A stretch of 64,000 nt of DNA, from contig NZ_JACHBX010000002.1 of the NCBI RefSeq assembly GCF_014200505.1, positions 372,001 to 436,000 of the forward strand, written 5' to 3'. Below the pieces are notes generated by a model. The model did no database searches, was not told the DNA's origin, and saw nothing but the letters and a program-made list of their open reading frames with translations. Of the stretch, positions 36,601 through 44,468 are shown piece after piece. The stretch comes from Massilia aurea (lineage in GTDB: Bacteria; Pseudomonadota; Gammaproteobacteria; Burkholderiales; Burkholderiaceae_D). Positions within the stretch are counted from its first letter, which is position 1; the number at the start of each line of letters is the position of its first letter. A program made the translations under genes and the position numbers.

Positions 36601-38873
36601 CCGAGGCGCTGCACCGATTGCCAGGCCGCGCGCACGGCGCGGTGCCGGCGCAGCATGTACTCACCATAGTTGTGCGGGCGCAGTGCATCCACGCGCAAGT
36701 CTGCCACGCGGCCGGCGCGCAGGCGATCGCGCTCGACGGCGCCGGGCCAGGCGCGCCCGTCGTCGCGCACGACATCGCCGCAGGCACGGCGCCAGGCATC
36801 GACATCGTGGATTGCGACCCAGCCGTAGCGCGCATCCAGCGCGGCCCCGCCCATGCGGGCAAAGCGCGGCGCGCGATGGCCCGGTGGCGCGGGACCACGC
36901 GCCGGCAGCAGCATGCCGTGCCCTTCGAGCACGCGACCGCTGTCGTCCTGCACCGGCTGGTGCAGCGGGTGCGCCATCGCAGCCACCAGGCTGCGCGCCG
37001 CGTCGCGCGGCAGGCCGGCGTTGGCGTCCAGTGCAATCACGTAGCGCATCGCGGCGCCCGCCGCGGTATTGCCGGCGGTGAGCAGGAAGCGTTCGCGCGC
37101 GCCGCACAGCCAGGCATTCAGGTCGGCGATCTGGCCGCGCTGGCGTTCCTGGCCGATCCAGGCTTGCTGGTCGACGCTCCAGGTGCGTGGCCGCGCCAGG
37201 AGCATGAATGGCCCGTCACCGTCAGGGGCGTACCGGGTATTCAACGCCTCGATGGCAGTGCGTGCCTGCGCCAGCGATGCGTCGTCCGTCGGCAGCGTTT
37301 CGCTGGCGGCATCGGGCAAATCGAGCAGCAGGCAAAAACGCAGGTTCGGGTCGCGGTTGCCGAGGTAGCGCACTTCGAGCTCTTCGCGCAGCCGTTCGAT
37401 CGCGGCAGCGTCGCCCGCTTGCGCGCAGACGGCGACGACAGTGCGGCAGGTGTCGGGAATACCGGCACTGAAATCCATGCGCGGCGTGGTGACCGGCGGG
37501 ATGCGCCAGCGTTCCATCATGCGCACCAGCGACAGCGCCAAGGCGCTGGCCCCCGGCAGCGCCAGCAGGCCAATCAGCGCCAGCAACCAGGCACCGGCAT
37601 CGCCCTGGCGTGCGTGGACGAGGATGGCGATCGTCAGCAGCAGTGTCAGGACTGCGGTTGCGCCGATGCGCGTGGCAACTGGCGCCTTGTGCGCCAGCGC
37701 CGGCAGGTAGTGGCCGACGTGGCGGGTGCGCACGTCCAGGCCACCTTCGCCCGGCGCGCGGTGCGTGCCGGCCAGCGTCAGCGCGTCGCGCGCGACCTCG
37801 GCTTCATCGACTTTGGCAGCCCGGGCGCGGCGTGCAATGGCGTGCCGGTAGCTGTCGCGGGTGGCGCCGTCCATGGCGGCGTAACTGCCATCCGGGTCGG
37901 TGCGCAGCAGCGCGTCGACCACGCCGTGCGTCTCGGCGAAGGCGCGCCAGTCGATCCCGCCCAGCAGGCGCAGGCTGGCCAGCGTGTTGCCGGCCGAGAT
38001 GGCATCCTCGGCCTGTTCGCTGTGTTCGCGCTGCGTATGCTGCGCGATGCTGCTGTCGGCATCGGCCAGGCGTGCGTCGAGCCAATCCAGTACCTGGCTC
38101 ACGGCGCCGCCGCGGCCGTGCAGGCGCCGCGCCAGTTCGGCGATGAAGCTGTCGCTGGCCTCGACGCTGCGCATCATGTCTGCCACCAGCAGGATCAGGT
38201 CACCGGGCCGCGTTTCGGCCGTGTCCAGCAGGCGCACGGCCCACCCGGCGGCCTGTTCATGCGCGGCGCAGGCGCGCGCCGCGCGCGCAGCCAGGCGCCG
38301 CAGGTTGTCGATCAGGGCCAGGCGCATGAGCGCCGGCAGCGCATCCAGTTCGGCGATGCATAGCAGCGCGCTTTGCGGGCCTTCCTGGTAAGCGGCCACG
38401 AACAACGCCAGTTCCCCGGCGTCGATACGGCCGTCGCCATGTGCGATTACGTCGAGCACCAGGCGCCAGGCGCGCACGGCGCCATCCGGGGCCAGTGTCG
38501 GCAAGGTCGCGGCGACCGGCCGCAAGCCGGCGCGCACCAGGCGTACCTGGGCGTCGAGCAGATGGTGCTGGTCGAGCAGGCGCGCACCGGCAGGCGGCAG
38601 CGCGAAGCCGGCGCGGGCGGCCTCGTCGAGCGCGTCGCACGAGGCAGCGATGGCATCGGCATCCGTGCCCAGAAGGGCGCGCAGGGCCTGGGCGCCGCCC
38701 TTGCCGGCGGTGGTGGGTTGCAGTACGTGGCGCGCCGCCAACTGGCGTGCGTGTTCCGCGCGCTGGAGCGCGCCGAGAGGTGCTGCGCGCCATGGCGCAT
38801 CGTCGCCGGTCGCGCGCGCCGCATCATGCGGCGTGCGCTGCCCGGCGGGCAGGTTGTGGTTCTTGACGTTCAA
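30606..38873 (-). CDS. Giant cyclic beta-1,2-glucan synthase-like protein (NdvB-type) with degenerate catalytic motifs
   Basis: 2755 residues, close to the usual NdvB/Cgs length. The start is TTG (38873) with GAGG upstream; no other start precedes it in frame. Order: helical N-terminal region (LALIDNLRRLAARAARA, about 185-202); membrane helices about 402-450, 780-825 and 903-945; GT84-like domain (about 465-760); glycoamylase-like middle domain (about 955-1510); carbohydrate-binding/GT36 part (about 1530-2200); GH94-like C terminus. Family-wide motifs are changed: LDADT-type is LDANA (615-619); the HDLLEG region reads AVERDRLRAG (712-721); QHRWxRGDWQ reads RHRAVRAAWQ (743-752); the WGISESAY region reads WGFSPSRC (1377-1384); GDWNDGM reads GQRGLPPAA (about 2436). 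The fold is recognisable; synthase activity is doubtful. Confidence 0.85.
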   Translation of the reverse strand: MNVKNHNLPAGQRTPHDAARATGDDAPWRAAPLGALQRAEHARQLAARHVLQPTTAGKGGAQALRALLGTDADAIAASCDALDEAARAGFALPPAGARLLDQHHLLDAQVRLVRAGLRPVAATLPTLAPDGAVRAWRLVLDVIAHGDGRIDAGELALFVAAYQEGPQSALLCIAELDALPALMRLALIDNLRRLAARAARACAAHEQAAGWAVRLLDTAETRPGDLILLVADMMRSVEASDSFIAELARRLHGRGGAVSQVLDWLDARLADADSSIAQHTQREHSEQAEDAISAGNTLASLRLLGGIDWRAFAETHGVVDALLRTDPDGSYAAMDGATRDSYRHAIARRARAAKVDEAEVARDALTLAGTHRAPGEGGLDVRTRHVGHYLPALAHKAPVATRIGATAVLTLLLTIAILVHARQGDAGAWLLALIGLLALPGASALALSLVRMMERWRIPPVTTPRMDFSAGIPDTCRTVVAVCAQAGDAAAIERLREELEVRYLGNRDPNLRFCLLLDLPDAASETLPTDDASLAQARTAIEALNTRYAPDGDGPFMLLARPRTWSVDQQAWIGQERQRGQIADLNAWLCGARERFLLTAGNTAAGAAMRYVIALDANAGLPRDAARSLVAAMAHPLHQPVQDDSGRVLEGHGMLLPARGPAPPGHRAPRFARMGGAALDARYGWVAIHDVDAWRRACGDVVRDDGRAWPGAVERDRLRAGRVADLRVDALRPHNYGEYMLRRHRAVRAAWQSVQRLGRGPDYLEYAPARWMLFDQLRASLVAPASLALLILCWSLLAAPVFWTAAVLAVVFVPALVGMLVALGDRPLDAPWRQHLDGWVRGARLTLTRSALWAAFLPHAALVDGHALVRGLWRRHVTQRGLLDTQTAAVPGRSLEISGRAMWFPPLLAMGTATLVSFANPYALFATAPMLLVWFLSPVLAWWTGHVTRRSARLAPAQDQFLRALARRTWGFFERHGADGHGLAPHAVLEHPEPAVDARVSPDGIGLGLLATLSARDFGFLPLGGLLERSERAFASLALLERWNGHLLHWYDGATLAPLEPHHVDTAASGSLVLALRTFAVGMDELLDQPIAGAAPDGIRATLLVVREHAQGAPASFLDALDEMDGALTPERCRALDTLPGLADCLRLALANAERLIASLPEAAAAEPALLAWVERLHAGCSAQLDDLYALAPWMRAVQEYVLGASLTRIPTLRELAQLDAPATGGAGLAALVGAGRACAQERIERLAALAAAARDTARMDFGALVDPATGQLAAGYHVRDKRLDGDSCDLLASESRMASFAAVAQDQLPQQHWWSLGRPQRMAGGSTLLLSRRGAMADLLAPQLWMPVWRDTLLDAAARALVRAQAAHAKSRDVLWGFSPSRCNAVDAAARYRSGQFGLPAAALQRQRDDDLVAAPYAAALALGVTPGLASTNLRAFAAQGMLGELGLYEALDYAPSRLPQGERQVVVRAYAAHHQAMLLLALARHLLGEPMQRRFCRDPEFRAALPLLQEPVPVSGAAAERRYTGAATASQSVTARPYARVIGSEPPVLPEVQLLSNGRYHLVVASDGTGASRWDDKQITRTGIGDTGLTCHVRDVASGQVWPGVLPDSERETVFSEGRASVRCLDSGLAIHTDIVVAPDDDVELRRIRIVNQGPQAVTLELTSSVALAGPALEPGGRSHIMIEFDAPHDSLLCVTAADAPVVMHRMAVRDIAPAVTVETDRARFIGRGHDLRAPQAIGAGGALPGLVAEPDDALLALRRTVTLAPQQEITVDLVLGVAASRAMARELAARYSAGHAVDRAIDAAWTQAQAFLRRMDVSEADAQLCNRLAGCLLQPVPALRADPAVIARNVRGRADLLAYGIDGAQPVLLLQLADGPDTGLARQVLQAHTYWRNRGFAVDLLVLCDSRAVREGVMTLAMALVDPDTFDAPGGVHLFLREDVAQEDRILLRSSASVLLLSGRGDLADQLRRAARPGVALPSPLVAGATTPWMTEALPTVQPERLFDNGIGGFTPDGREYEVRSSAAVPAPQAPWANLLANPGFGSVVSERGHAVTWSGTRTARLSAGNDDVAPQDGEAFYLRDEDSGALWSPTPWPAPSPEPYLTRHGVGYTVFEHGAHGIHSALRCFVAPDVPIKYSVLRLRNDSDAPRRLSVTGFVAWQLDSVDATPGLQVVTGIDLASGALFARNAFSDDFRDQVGFFHVDAEDVAATCDRDEFIGRQGSIAQPAALGRRSLSGASGAGRTPCAALQTAITLAPGEERELVFVLGVAGPGTLDASREVQVHGGARAAAAAWERLHNWWAGTLGAVQLHSPDASLDLRINTWLPYQAISAAWGERCPATRLQSLLASVHARPELLRDALLQAARDFASAQSNLPAPAVDDFLWLPFVLTRYLAVTGDHALLAVLPFGADPGDATRLAAGDDLYQHCVHGLRGCLRFGQRGLPPAAARLHDDDATGRVESVRTGFFMATVLQRFADVADRRGDFGFATTCRGAALALRAQCEEHGWDGDWYRWTWLDSRNALGSIANAACRVELSTQGWAVQADAEHGAAALRAAAMRLVDEAHGVTLLCDPAVDGHWSERVVASPGQDHGAVALAATGFARLGDAGRAWQLAGMLDPLAPTLAPDRTADHGAPPYFLAGGVRTVAPHIGRAIGGLHTASAGATWLLAIEALLGVERNGARLHLTPHLAPGWEGFSLRYRYHSAFYEITVHAGDGMEGLLLDGQPCPDWTFEMQDDRRDHRVELWIAGTPAGA

Positions 38874-39056
38874 CGGGGCCTCGGGACTGAGCGTGCGCAG
38901 CAGACCGCTGGAGCATAGTGGCGTCCGGGACGGATCAGGGCAGGAAACGCTGGGCGCGCACGGCTGATCTCATGCTAGGCAAAGACCAGCGTCGTTACTG
39001 TGCGCTGACGAACACACCCCACCGATGCACGGGCATCGGGGCCATGCTACCCGAGA

Positions 39057-40589
39057 TCAGATGGCGAGCGCGAATCCGCCCACCAGCGACCAGGCGCCCG
39101 GATGGCCCATGGCGCGCAAGGCTTGCGCCGCGCGGGCACTGCGGGCGCCGCTGCGGCAGACGAACAGCAATGGCGCGGTCGCGCCCAGCCACTGGGGCGC
39201 CTGGTCGGCAACGCACGCCAGCGGCACGTTGCGTACCGCGCGGCCGTGCAGGCGGACCGTGCCTGCGACGCTGTGTTCGCGCAGGTCGCGCACGTCGATC
39301 ACGATCGCGTCCGGATGCGCAGCGAGCCAGTCGTGGGCAGCATCGGCGGGCACCAGCATTGCGCTGTCGATGGCGCCATCAATCGCCGGCTCGGTGCCTG
39401 CCACAGGCATCGGCGCGGCCAGCGCGGCGCCGCAGTGCGCAATGCGCTCGCAGGCCAGGTCGAGCGACGCGTCGTCAAGCAGCGCACCAAACGACAGGCG
39501 CACCGCCGCCGCGCTGCGCCAGGCCGGCACGCCCATTGCATCGAGCACGTAGCTCGACCCGGCCTTCCCGGCCGAACACGCCGAGCCGGCGCTGACGCGC
39601 ATGCCGGCGGCATCGAACAGGTCGAGCAGCGTGGCGCTGGCCACATCCGGCACCGAGAAGTTGATGGTCGTGGGGAGCGACTGCGCCAGGGGCGCATTGA
39701 ACACGATGCCGGGCAAGGCTGCTTCGAGCGCCGCCACTAGGCGCGCGCGGCATGCCAGCAGTGCGGCGCCGTCGCGGAACGTGTCGCCCCGCTCCAGCGC
39801 CGAGAACACGGCGCCCAGCGCCGCGATGCCGGCCATGTTTTCGGTGCCGGAACGCTGGCCGTCTTCCTGTCCGCCGCCGCACATCAGCGGCGTGTAGGGC
39901 GCACCGCGCCGCACGTACAGCATGCCGATGCCTTTTGGCGCATACAGCTTGTGGCCCGAAAACGGCGCGTAATCGATGCGGCTCGCGGCCAGGTCGAGCG
40001 GGAGCTTGCCCAGCGCCTGCACGCAGTCGACCAGCCACAGTGCAGCACTCCCAACGTCGCGCAGCACCGCCTCGATGCCGCGCAGGTCGGACACGACGCC
40101 CGTTTCATTGTTCGCCGCCATCGTGCACACCAGCGCCGCGCGCGGCGCCAGCGCACGCAGCACGTCGAGCCGGTGGCGGCCATCGCCATCGACCGGCAGC
40201 ACGCGCAGCTCGAGGTCCGTGCCCAGCAGCCGGTTCCAGTGCGCCAGACTTTCGGGTATCGCCTTGTGTTCGGTCGCGCCGATCAGGACGATGTCGCCGC
40301 AGGCTTCACCACGCGCGCGCCGCTCGCGCACCGCGCACAGGGCCGAGAGCACGGCCGTCTGGATGCCTTCGGTGGCGCCGCTGTTGAACATCAACCGGCC
40401 ATCCCCGGCGCCGACCACCCGGCCCGCACTGGCGCGCACGCGCTCGCGCAGCGCCCGGGCGCGCAGGCCCGTTGCATGGCTGCTGCTCGGATTGCCGAAG
40501 CCATCCTGCATGGCGGCCATGGCGGCGGCAGCGGCGGCGGGCAATACCGGGGACGTGGCATTGGTGTCGAGGTAAATTTCGGTCTGCAT
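39057..40589 (-). CDS. Cysteine desulfurase-rhodanese fusion
   Basis: 510 residues. The N-terminal 385 residues are a class V aminotransferase of NifS/IscS type: YLDTNATSP opening, H108 in ATEHKAIPE, PLP lysine K214 in FSGHKLYAPKG, and the catalytic cysteine C338 in SAGSACSAGK. Residues about 405-510 form a rhodanese domain with C478 in the active loop CRSGARSA. The fusion would let persulfide made from cysteine pass directly to the rhodanese cysteine for transfer to an acceptor. It is divergent from an Lrp/AsnC regulator, a likely controller responding to an amino acid. No Fe-S scaffold gene is nearby. Confidence 0.93.
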   Translation of the reverse strand: MQTEIYLDTNATSPVLPAAAAAAMAAMQDGFGNPSSSHATGLRARALRERVRASAGRVVGAGDGRLMFNSGATEGIQTAVLSALCAVRERRARGEACGDIVLIGATEHKAIPESLAHWNRLLGTDLELRVLPVDGDGRHRLDVLRALAPRAALVCTMAANNETGVVSDLRGIEAVLRDVGSAALWLVDCVQALGKLPLDLAASRIDYAPFSGHKLYAPKGIGMLYVRRGAPYTPLMCGGGQEDGQRSGTENMAGIAALGAVFSALERGDTFRDGAALLACRARLVAALEAALPGIVFNAPLAQSLPTTINFSVPDVASATLLDLFDAAGMRVSAGSACSAGKAGSSYVLDAMGVPAWRSAAAVRLSFGALLDDASLDLACERIAHCGAALAAPMPVAGTEPAIDGAIDSAMLVPADAAHDWLAAHPDAIVIDVRDLREHSVAGTVRLHGRAVRNVPLACVADQAPQWLGATAPLLFVCRSGARSARAAQALRAMGHPGAWSLVGGFALAI

Positions 40590-40738
40590 GAATAGGTGCC
40601 AAAAATATAAAAAAGGTGTCGCACAACATGTTATTGTCCAGTAATATGGTACGAGCTAAAGACGGTCAATACGTCCTAAACTTTCTGGTTTTCAATCAAA
40701 CAGTAGGATAATTATTCTTATAACCAGCAATGCGGAAT
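40590..40738. promoter_or_regulatory. AT-rich divergent promoter region
   Basis: 149 bases between the desulfurase-rhodanese and Lrp-type starts, markedly more AT-rich than the flanking genes, with TAGGATAATTATTC near 40703-40716 as a possible plus-strand -10 area and a TTTTTTATATTTTT stretch close to the minus-strand start. Lrp proteins usually bind such AT-rich divergent regions. I cannot define individual boxes. Confidence 0.4.
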
Positions 40739-41224
40739 ATGAATTCACTCGACAAGTTTGATTGCGCGATCCTCGCTGCCCTGCAGGCGGATGCCACGTT
40801 GTCCATTTCGGGCCTGAGCGAAAAGGTTGGTTTGTCCAGCACGCCTTGCTGGAAACGCGTCAAGCGCCTGGAAGAAGAAGGCTTCATCGAAAGCCGCGTC
40901 AGCATCGTCAATCGCGAAAAGGTCGGCTTGCCGGTCACCGTATTCGTCAGCGTCAAGACCCCCGAGCACGATGAAAAATGGCTGGCGCGCTTTGCCGCCG
41001 CCGTGATCGCGCTGCCCGAGGTGCTGGAATTTCATCGCATGAGCGGCGACGTCGATTACCTGCTCAAGGTCGTCACCACCGATATCGCCGGCTACGACCG
41101 CTTCTACAAAAAGCTAATCAAGACCGCGCGCCTGACCGGCGTGTCGTCGGCCTTCTCGATGGAACAGATCAAGTCCACCACCGCCCTGCCCCTCGAACTG
41201 ATCTCGCACGGCACGCCAGCCTGA
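40739..41224 (+). CDS. Lrp/AsnC family transcriptional regulator
   Basis: 161 residues if translation starts at MNSLDKFDCAIL (40739); an ATG three codons upstream (40730) is equally possible, since neither has a good ribosome binding site. The helix-turn-helix is SISGLSEKVGLSSTPCWKRVKRLEEEGFI (residues about 21-49; within it, SSTPCW is typical). The C-terminal RAM/ligand-binding domain shows VLEFHRMSGDVDYLLKV. Family members sense amino acids and often control a divergent catabolic gene, here a cysteine-using enzyme. Cysteine or a related amino acid is a guess for the ligand. Confidence 0.93.
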   Translation: MNSLDKFDCAILAALQADATLSISGLSEKVGLSSTPCWKRVKRLEEEGFIESRVSIVNREKVGLPVTVFVSVKTPEHDEKWLARFAAAVIALPEVLEFHRMSGDVDYLLKVVTTDIAGYDRFYKKLIKTARLTGVSSAFSMEQIKSTTALPLELISHGTPA

Positions 41225-41308
41225 GTCTTTACAGGCGTCGTGCGCTTTCGCCGCGCGTCCGAATCGTGCGATGATGGCGCCCGTCCACATCAACGGGAGA
41301 CTGAGTCA

Positions 41309-42445
41309 ATGCCATCGAAAATCACCATGGCGCCGCTGGCGCTGGCCGCACTGATTGCCACCATCGGCGTGCACGCGCACGCTGCCGAGCAGGTCGTCAA
41401 GATCGGCGTCAGCGGTCCGCTGTCGGGCGCCAATGCGTTCGCCGGCAAGGACAATGAAAACGGCGTGCGCATGGCCATCGAAGAGCTCAACGCACAGAAG
41501 ATCCAGGTCGGCGCCAACGTGCTGCGCTTCGTGCTGCAATCCGAAGACGACGCGGGCGACCCGAAACAGGGCGTGACCGTGGCCCAGAAATTCGCCGACG
41601 CCGGCGTCAAGTTCGTGCTGGGTCCTTACAACTCGGGCGTGGCGATTCCGGCCTCGCGCGTCTACAACGACAGTGGCATCCTGATGTCGACGGTCGGCAC
41701 CAATCCCAAGATCACCGCCAGCGGCTACGCCACCGTGTTTCGCATCGTCGCGAGCGACACGCAGGTCGGCGCTTCGGTCGCCGGCTACGCGGCCAAGGAA
41801 CTCAAGATCAAGAACATCGGCGTGATCGACGATCGCACGGCGTTCGGCCAGGGCATCGCGATGGAGTTCAAGCGCCAGGCGCAGCAGGCCGGCATCAAGG
41901 TCGCGGGCCACGAGTTCACCAACGACAAGGCCAGCGACTTCGCCGCGATTCTCACCGCGCTGCGCGCCAAGAAAGTCGACGCCATCTTCTACGGCGGCTA
42001 CGCACCGCAGGCCGCGCCGATGGTGCGCCAGATGAAGCAGCTCGGCCTGAACGTGCCGCTGCTGGGCGGCGACACGCTGTGCAGCCCCGAGATGGCAAGG
42101 CTCGGCGGCGCTGCGGTCGGCGAGAACGTGCGCTGCGCGCAGGCTGGCGCGATCGTCGCCAGGCAGCCAGGTGGCGCGGCCTTTTTGGCTGGCTACAAGA
42201 AGCGCTTCGGCCGCGAGCCGGACGTGTATGCGCCATCGTTCTACGACCAGACCAAGTTCATCGCGCAGGCGATCCAGTCGGCCAAGACCGTCGATGCCAA
42301 GGCAGTCGGCGTGGCGATGCACACGATCAGCTACCAGGGCGTAGTCGGCACCTATGGCTATGACCCCAAGGGCAATCTGAAGAAAACGGCCGTCACGGTC
42401 TACACCTTCAAGAACGGCGCCCTCACGCCGCTGGCCAGCTACTGA
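41309..42445 (+). CDS. Branched-chain amino acid-type ABC transporter substrate-binding protein
   Basis: 378 residues from MPSKITMAPL (GGGAG about 11 bases upstream); a signal peptide ends near AHA-A (residue 25). Type I periplasmic binding fold of the LivK family: VKIGVSGPLSGANAFAGKDNENG, then GPYNSGVAIPAS for the ligand pocket and VGTYGYDPKGN toward the end. It would bind an amino acid or small amide in the periplasm. No permease or ATPase genes are adjacent, so it relies on components elsewhere. It lies 85 bases after the Lrp-type gene and 24 bases before the DUF885 gene. Confidence 0.93.
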   Translation: MPSKITMAPLALAALIATIGVHAHAAEQVVKIGVSGPLSGANAFAGKDNENGVRMAIEELNAQKIQVGANVLRFVLQSEDDAGDPKQGVTVAQKFADAGVKFVLGPYNSGVAIPASRVYNDSGILMSTVGTNPKITASGYATVFRIVASDTQVGASVAGYAAKELKIKNIGVIDDRTAFGQGIAMEFKRQAQQAGIKVAGHEFTNDKASDFAAILTALRAKKVDAIFYGGYAPQAAPMVRQMKQLGLNVPLLGGDTLCSPEMARLGGAAVGENVRCAQAGAIVARQPGGAAFLAGYKKRFGREPDVYAPSFYDQTKFIAQAIQSAKTVDAKAVGVAMHTISYQGVVGTYGYDPKGNLKKTAVTVYTFKNGALTPLASY

Positions 42446-42469
42446 TTCTTTACCAGGACCTCGAACACG

Positions 42470-44293
42470 ATGAACCCATTCTTCAAAACCGGCGTGCTGG
42501 CCACGGCCGCCTTGCTTCTGTGCGCAAGTGCCGGCGCCGCGCCGGCCACGGCCCCCGCATCTGCACCAGCATCGGCATCGGCATCGGCTGCCGACACCCA
42601 GGCCGGCAAGGCCATCAACAAGCTGGTCGACGAGTACTACGATGCCTACGCGCGCTTCGAGCCGGTGTGGGCGACCGAATCCGGTGACGGCCGCTTCGAT
42701 GGCCAGCTTGGCCTGCCGATCGCGCCTAAGAACCGCGACGCGCAGTTTGCGCTGTACCGCGGCTACCTGAAACGCCTGGGCACGATTCCGCGCGAGCGCC
42801 TCAATCCGCGTGACCAGGCCAGCTACGACATCGTCAAGTTCGAGCTCGAAACCGCGCTGCGCCTGGGCGCCTTCCCCGAGCACCTGCTGCCGGTGGACCA
42901 GATGTTCAACATGCCGGTCTTCATGGCCAACTACGCCGGCGGCCAGGGCGCGCAGCCGCTGGCCACGCCGCAGGATTACCGCAATTACCTGAGCCGCCTG
43001 GATCAGATGGTCGCCTACATCGACCAGGCGATCGCGAATATGCGCGAAGGCGTCAAGCGCGGCGTCGTGCATCCGCGCGAGCCGATGCTGTCCCTGCTGC
43101 CGCAGCTGAAGGCACTGGTCGCGGCCACGCCCGAGGCCAGCATCTTCTACAGCCCGATCAAGGCGCTGCCGGCCGGCTTTTCAAGCGCCGACAAGACCAA
43201 ACTGACGGCGTCGTACCGCAAGACGGTGGGCGAGAAGCTCAATCCGGCACTGGCGCGCCTGGCCACGTATGTCGAGAAGGACTACCTGCCGGCCACCCGC
43301 ACGACGGCTGGCTGGGGCGCACTGCCAAACGGCGCCGAGTGGTACAAGGCGCGTGTGGCAGCGATGACCACCACGAGCCTGACACCCGAACAGATCCACG
43401 AGATCGGCCAGAAGGAAGTGGCGCGCATCCAGGGCGAGTACGGCAAGATCGGCCCGAAGATGGGTTACACGGGCCCTGCGGCCGGCCTGCCGCGCTGGGT
43501 GTCGGAGCAGCCGAAGTACAAGCCGTTCACGTCGGATGCGCAGGTGATCGCCATGTTCGAGAAGATCGACGCCGACGTGCGCACCAAGCTGCCGAAGCTG
43601 TTCTCGCTGATGCCGAAGGCACCGCTCGAAGTGCGCCTGGAACCGGAGCTGACGCGCGAGACGGCGTCGGACCATTATTCGTCACCGGCGGCCGATGGTT
43701 CGCGCCCCGGCGTGTTCTGGTCGGTGGTGAACGATCCGACCAAGTACGGCAGCACCGGCATGGTCACGCTGTACCTGCACGAAGGCCAGCCGGGCCACCA
43801 CTTCCACATCGCGCTGACCCAGGAGCTCGGCCTGCCAAACTTCCGCAAGTTCGGCGGCAACACGGCGTTCACCGAAGGCTGGGCGCTGTACGCCGAGACG
43901 CTGGGCAAGGAAATGGGCCTGTTCGACAAGCCGGAAGATTATTTCGGCCACCTGAACGACGAGATGCTGCGCGCCGCGCGCCTGGTGGTCGACACCGGGA
44001 TGCACACCAAGGGCTGGAGCCGCGATCAAGCGATCACGTACTTCCGCGAGACGCTGGGCTACTCGGAACTGGAAGCGCGCGCCCAGATCGAGCGCTACAT
44101 GGTCATGCCGGGCCAGGCGCTGGCGTACAAGATCGGCGCCCTGAAAATCATGGAACTGCGCCAGCGCGCGCAGGCTGCACTGGGCGACAAGTTCAACCTG
44201 CCGGCATTCCACCGCGTGGTGCTCGATGAAGGCACGCTGCCGCTGGCAGTGCTGGAGGCGAAGGTCGATCGCTGGATTGCAGCGTCAAAGTAA
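42470..44293 (+). CDS. Secreted DUF885 family metallohydrolase-like protein
   Basis: 607 residues. A signal peptide (1-23, AGA-A) is followed by an Ala/Ser/Pro-rich linker (to about 42) encoded by a GCATCG-type repeat. The DUF885 body carries LYLHEGQPGHHFH (near residue 440), a HExxxxH-type motif with AFTEGWALYAE about 30 residues later, the layout of a zinc peptidase. DUF885 proteins are often predicted carboxypeptidase-like enzymes, but few have been characterised. It follows the binding protein by 24 bases and probably shares its transcript, which suggests peptide or amino-acid acquisition. Confidence 0.9.
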   Translation: MNPFFKTGVLATAALLLCASAGAAPATAPASAPASASASAADTQAGKAINKLVDEYYDAYARFEPVWATESGDGRFDGQLGLPIAPKNRDAQFALYRGYLKRLGTIPRERLNPRDQASYDIVKFELETALRLGAFPEHLLPVDQMFNMPVFMANYAGGQGAQPLATPQDYRNYLSRLDQMVAYIDQAIANMREGVKRGVVHPREPMLSLLPQLKALVAATPEASIFYSPIKALPAGFSSADKTKLTASYRKTVGEKLNPALARLATYVEKDYLPATRTTAGWGALPNGAEWYKARVAAMTTTSLTPEQIHEIGQKEVARIQGEYGKIGPKMGYTGPAAGLPRWVSEQPKYKPFTSDAQVIAMFEKIDADVRTKLPKLFSLMPKAPLEVRLEPELTRETASDHYSSPAADGSRPGVFWSVVNDPTKYGSTGMVTLYLHEGQPGHHFHIALTQELGLPNFRKFGGNTAFTEGWALYAETLGKEMGLFDKPEDYFGHLNDEMLRAARLVVDTGMHTKGWSRDQAITYFRETLGYSELEARAQIERYMVMPGQALAYKIGALKIMELRQRAQAALGDKFNLPAFHRVVLDEGTLPLAVLEAKVDRWIAASK

Positions 44294-44318
44294 GCTGGAT
44301 CGGGAAAGCCGATTTCGC

Positions 44319-44357
44319 GGAGCAGCCTTGCTGGGGAGAAGAACAGCGGGCTGCTCC
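44319..44357. terminator. Possible weak terminator hairpin
   Basis: GGAGCAGCC (44319-44327) and GGCTGCTCC (44349-44357) form a 9-base stem with a 21-base loop, 26 bases after the DUF885 stop. No T-run follows, so termination is uncertain. Confidence 0.3.
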
Positions 44358-44468
44358 TCGCAAACCGGGACAACGATACTGAACTACCGACGCGAACGCA
44401 TCGCGCGCCCGTATTTTGAGTCTGTTGGCGAGTTAATCGCTGAATGCGGTCTTCACCAAGAAAGCGTC

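Noticed and set aside
42555..42595. GCATCG-type short repeat in the DUF885 gene
   Set aside because: It encodes the Ala/Ser linker after the signal peptide and does not look like an independent element.
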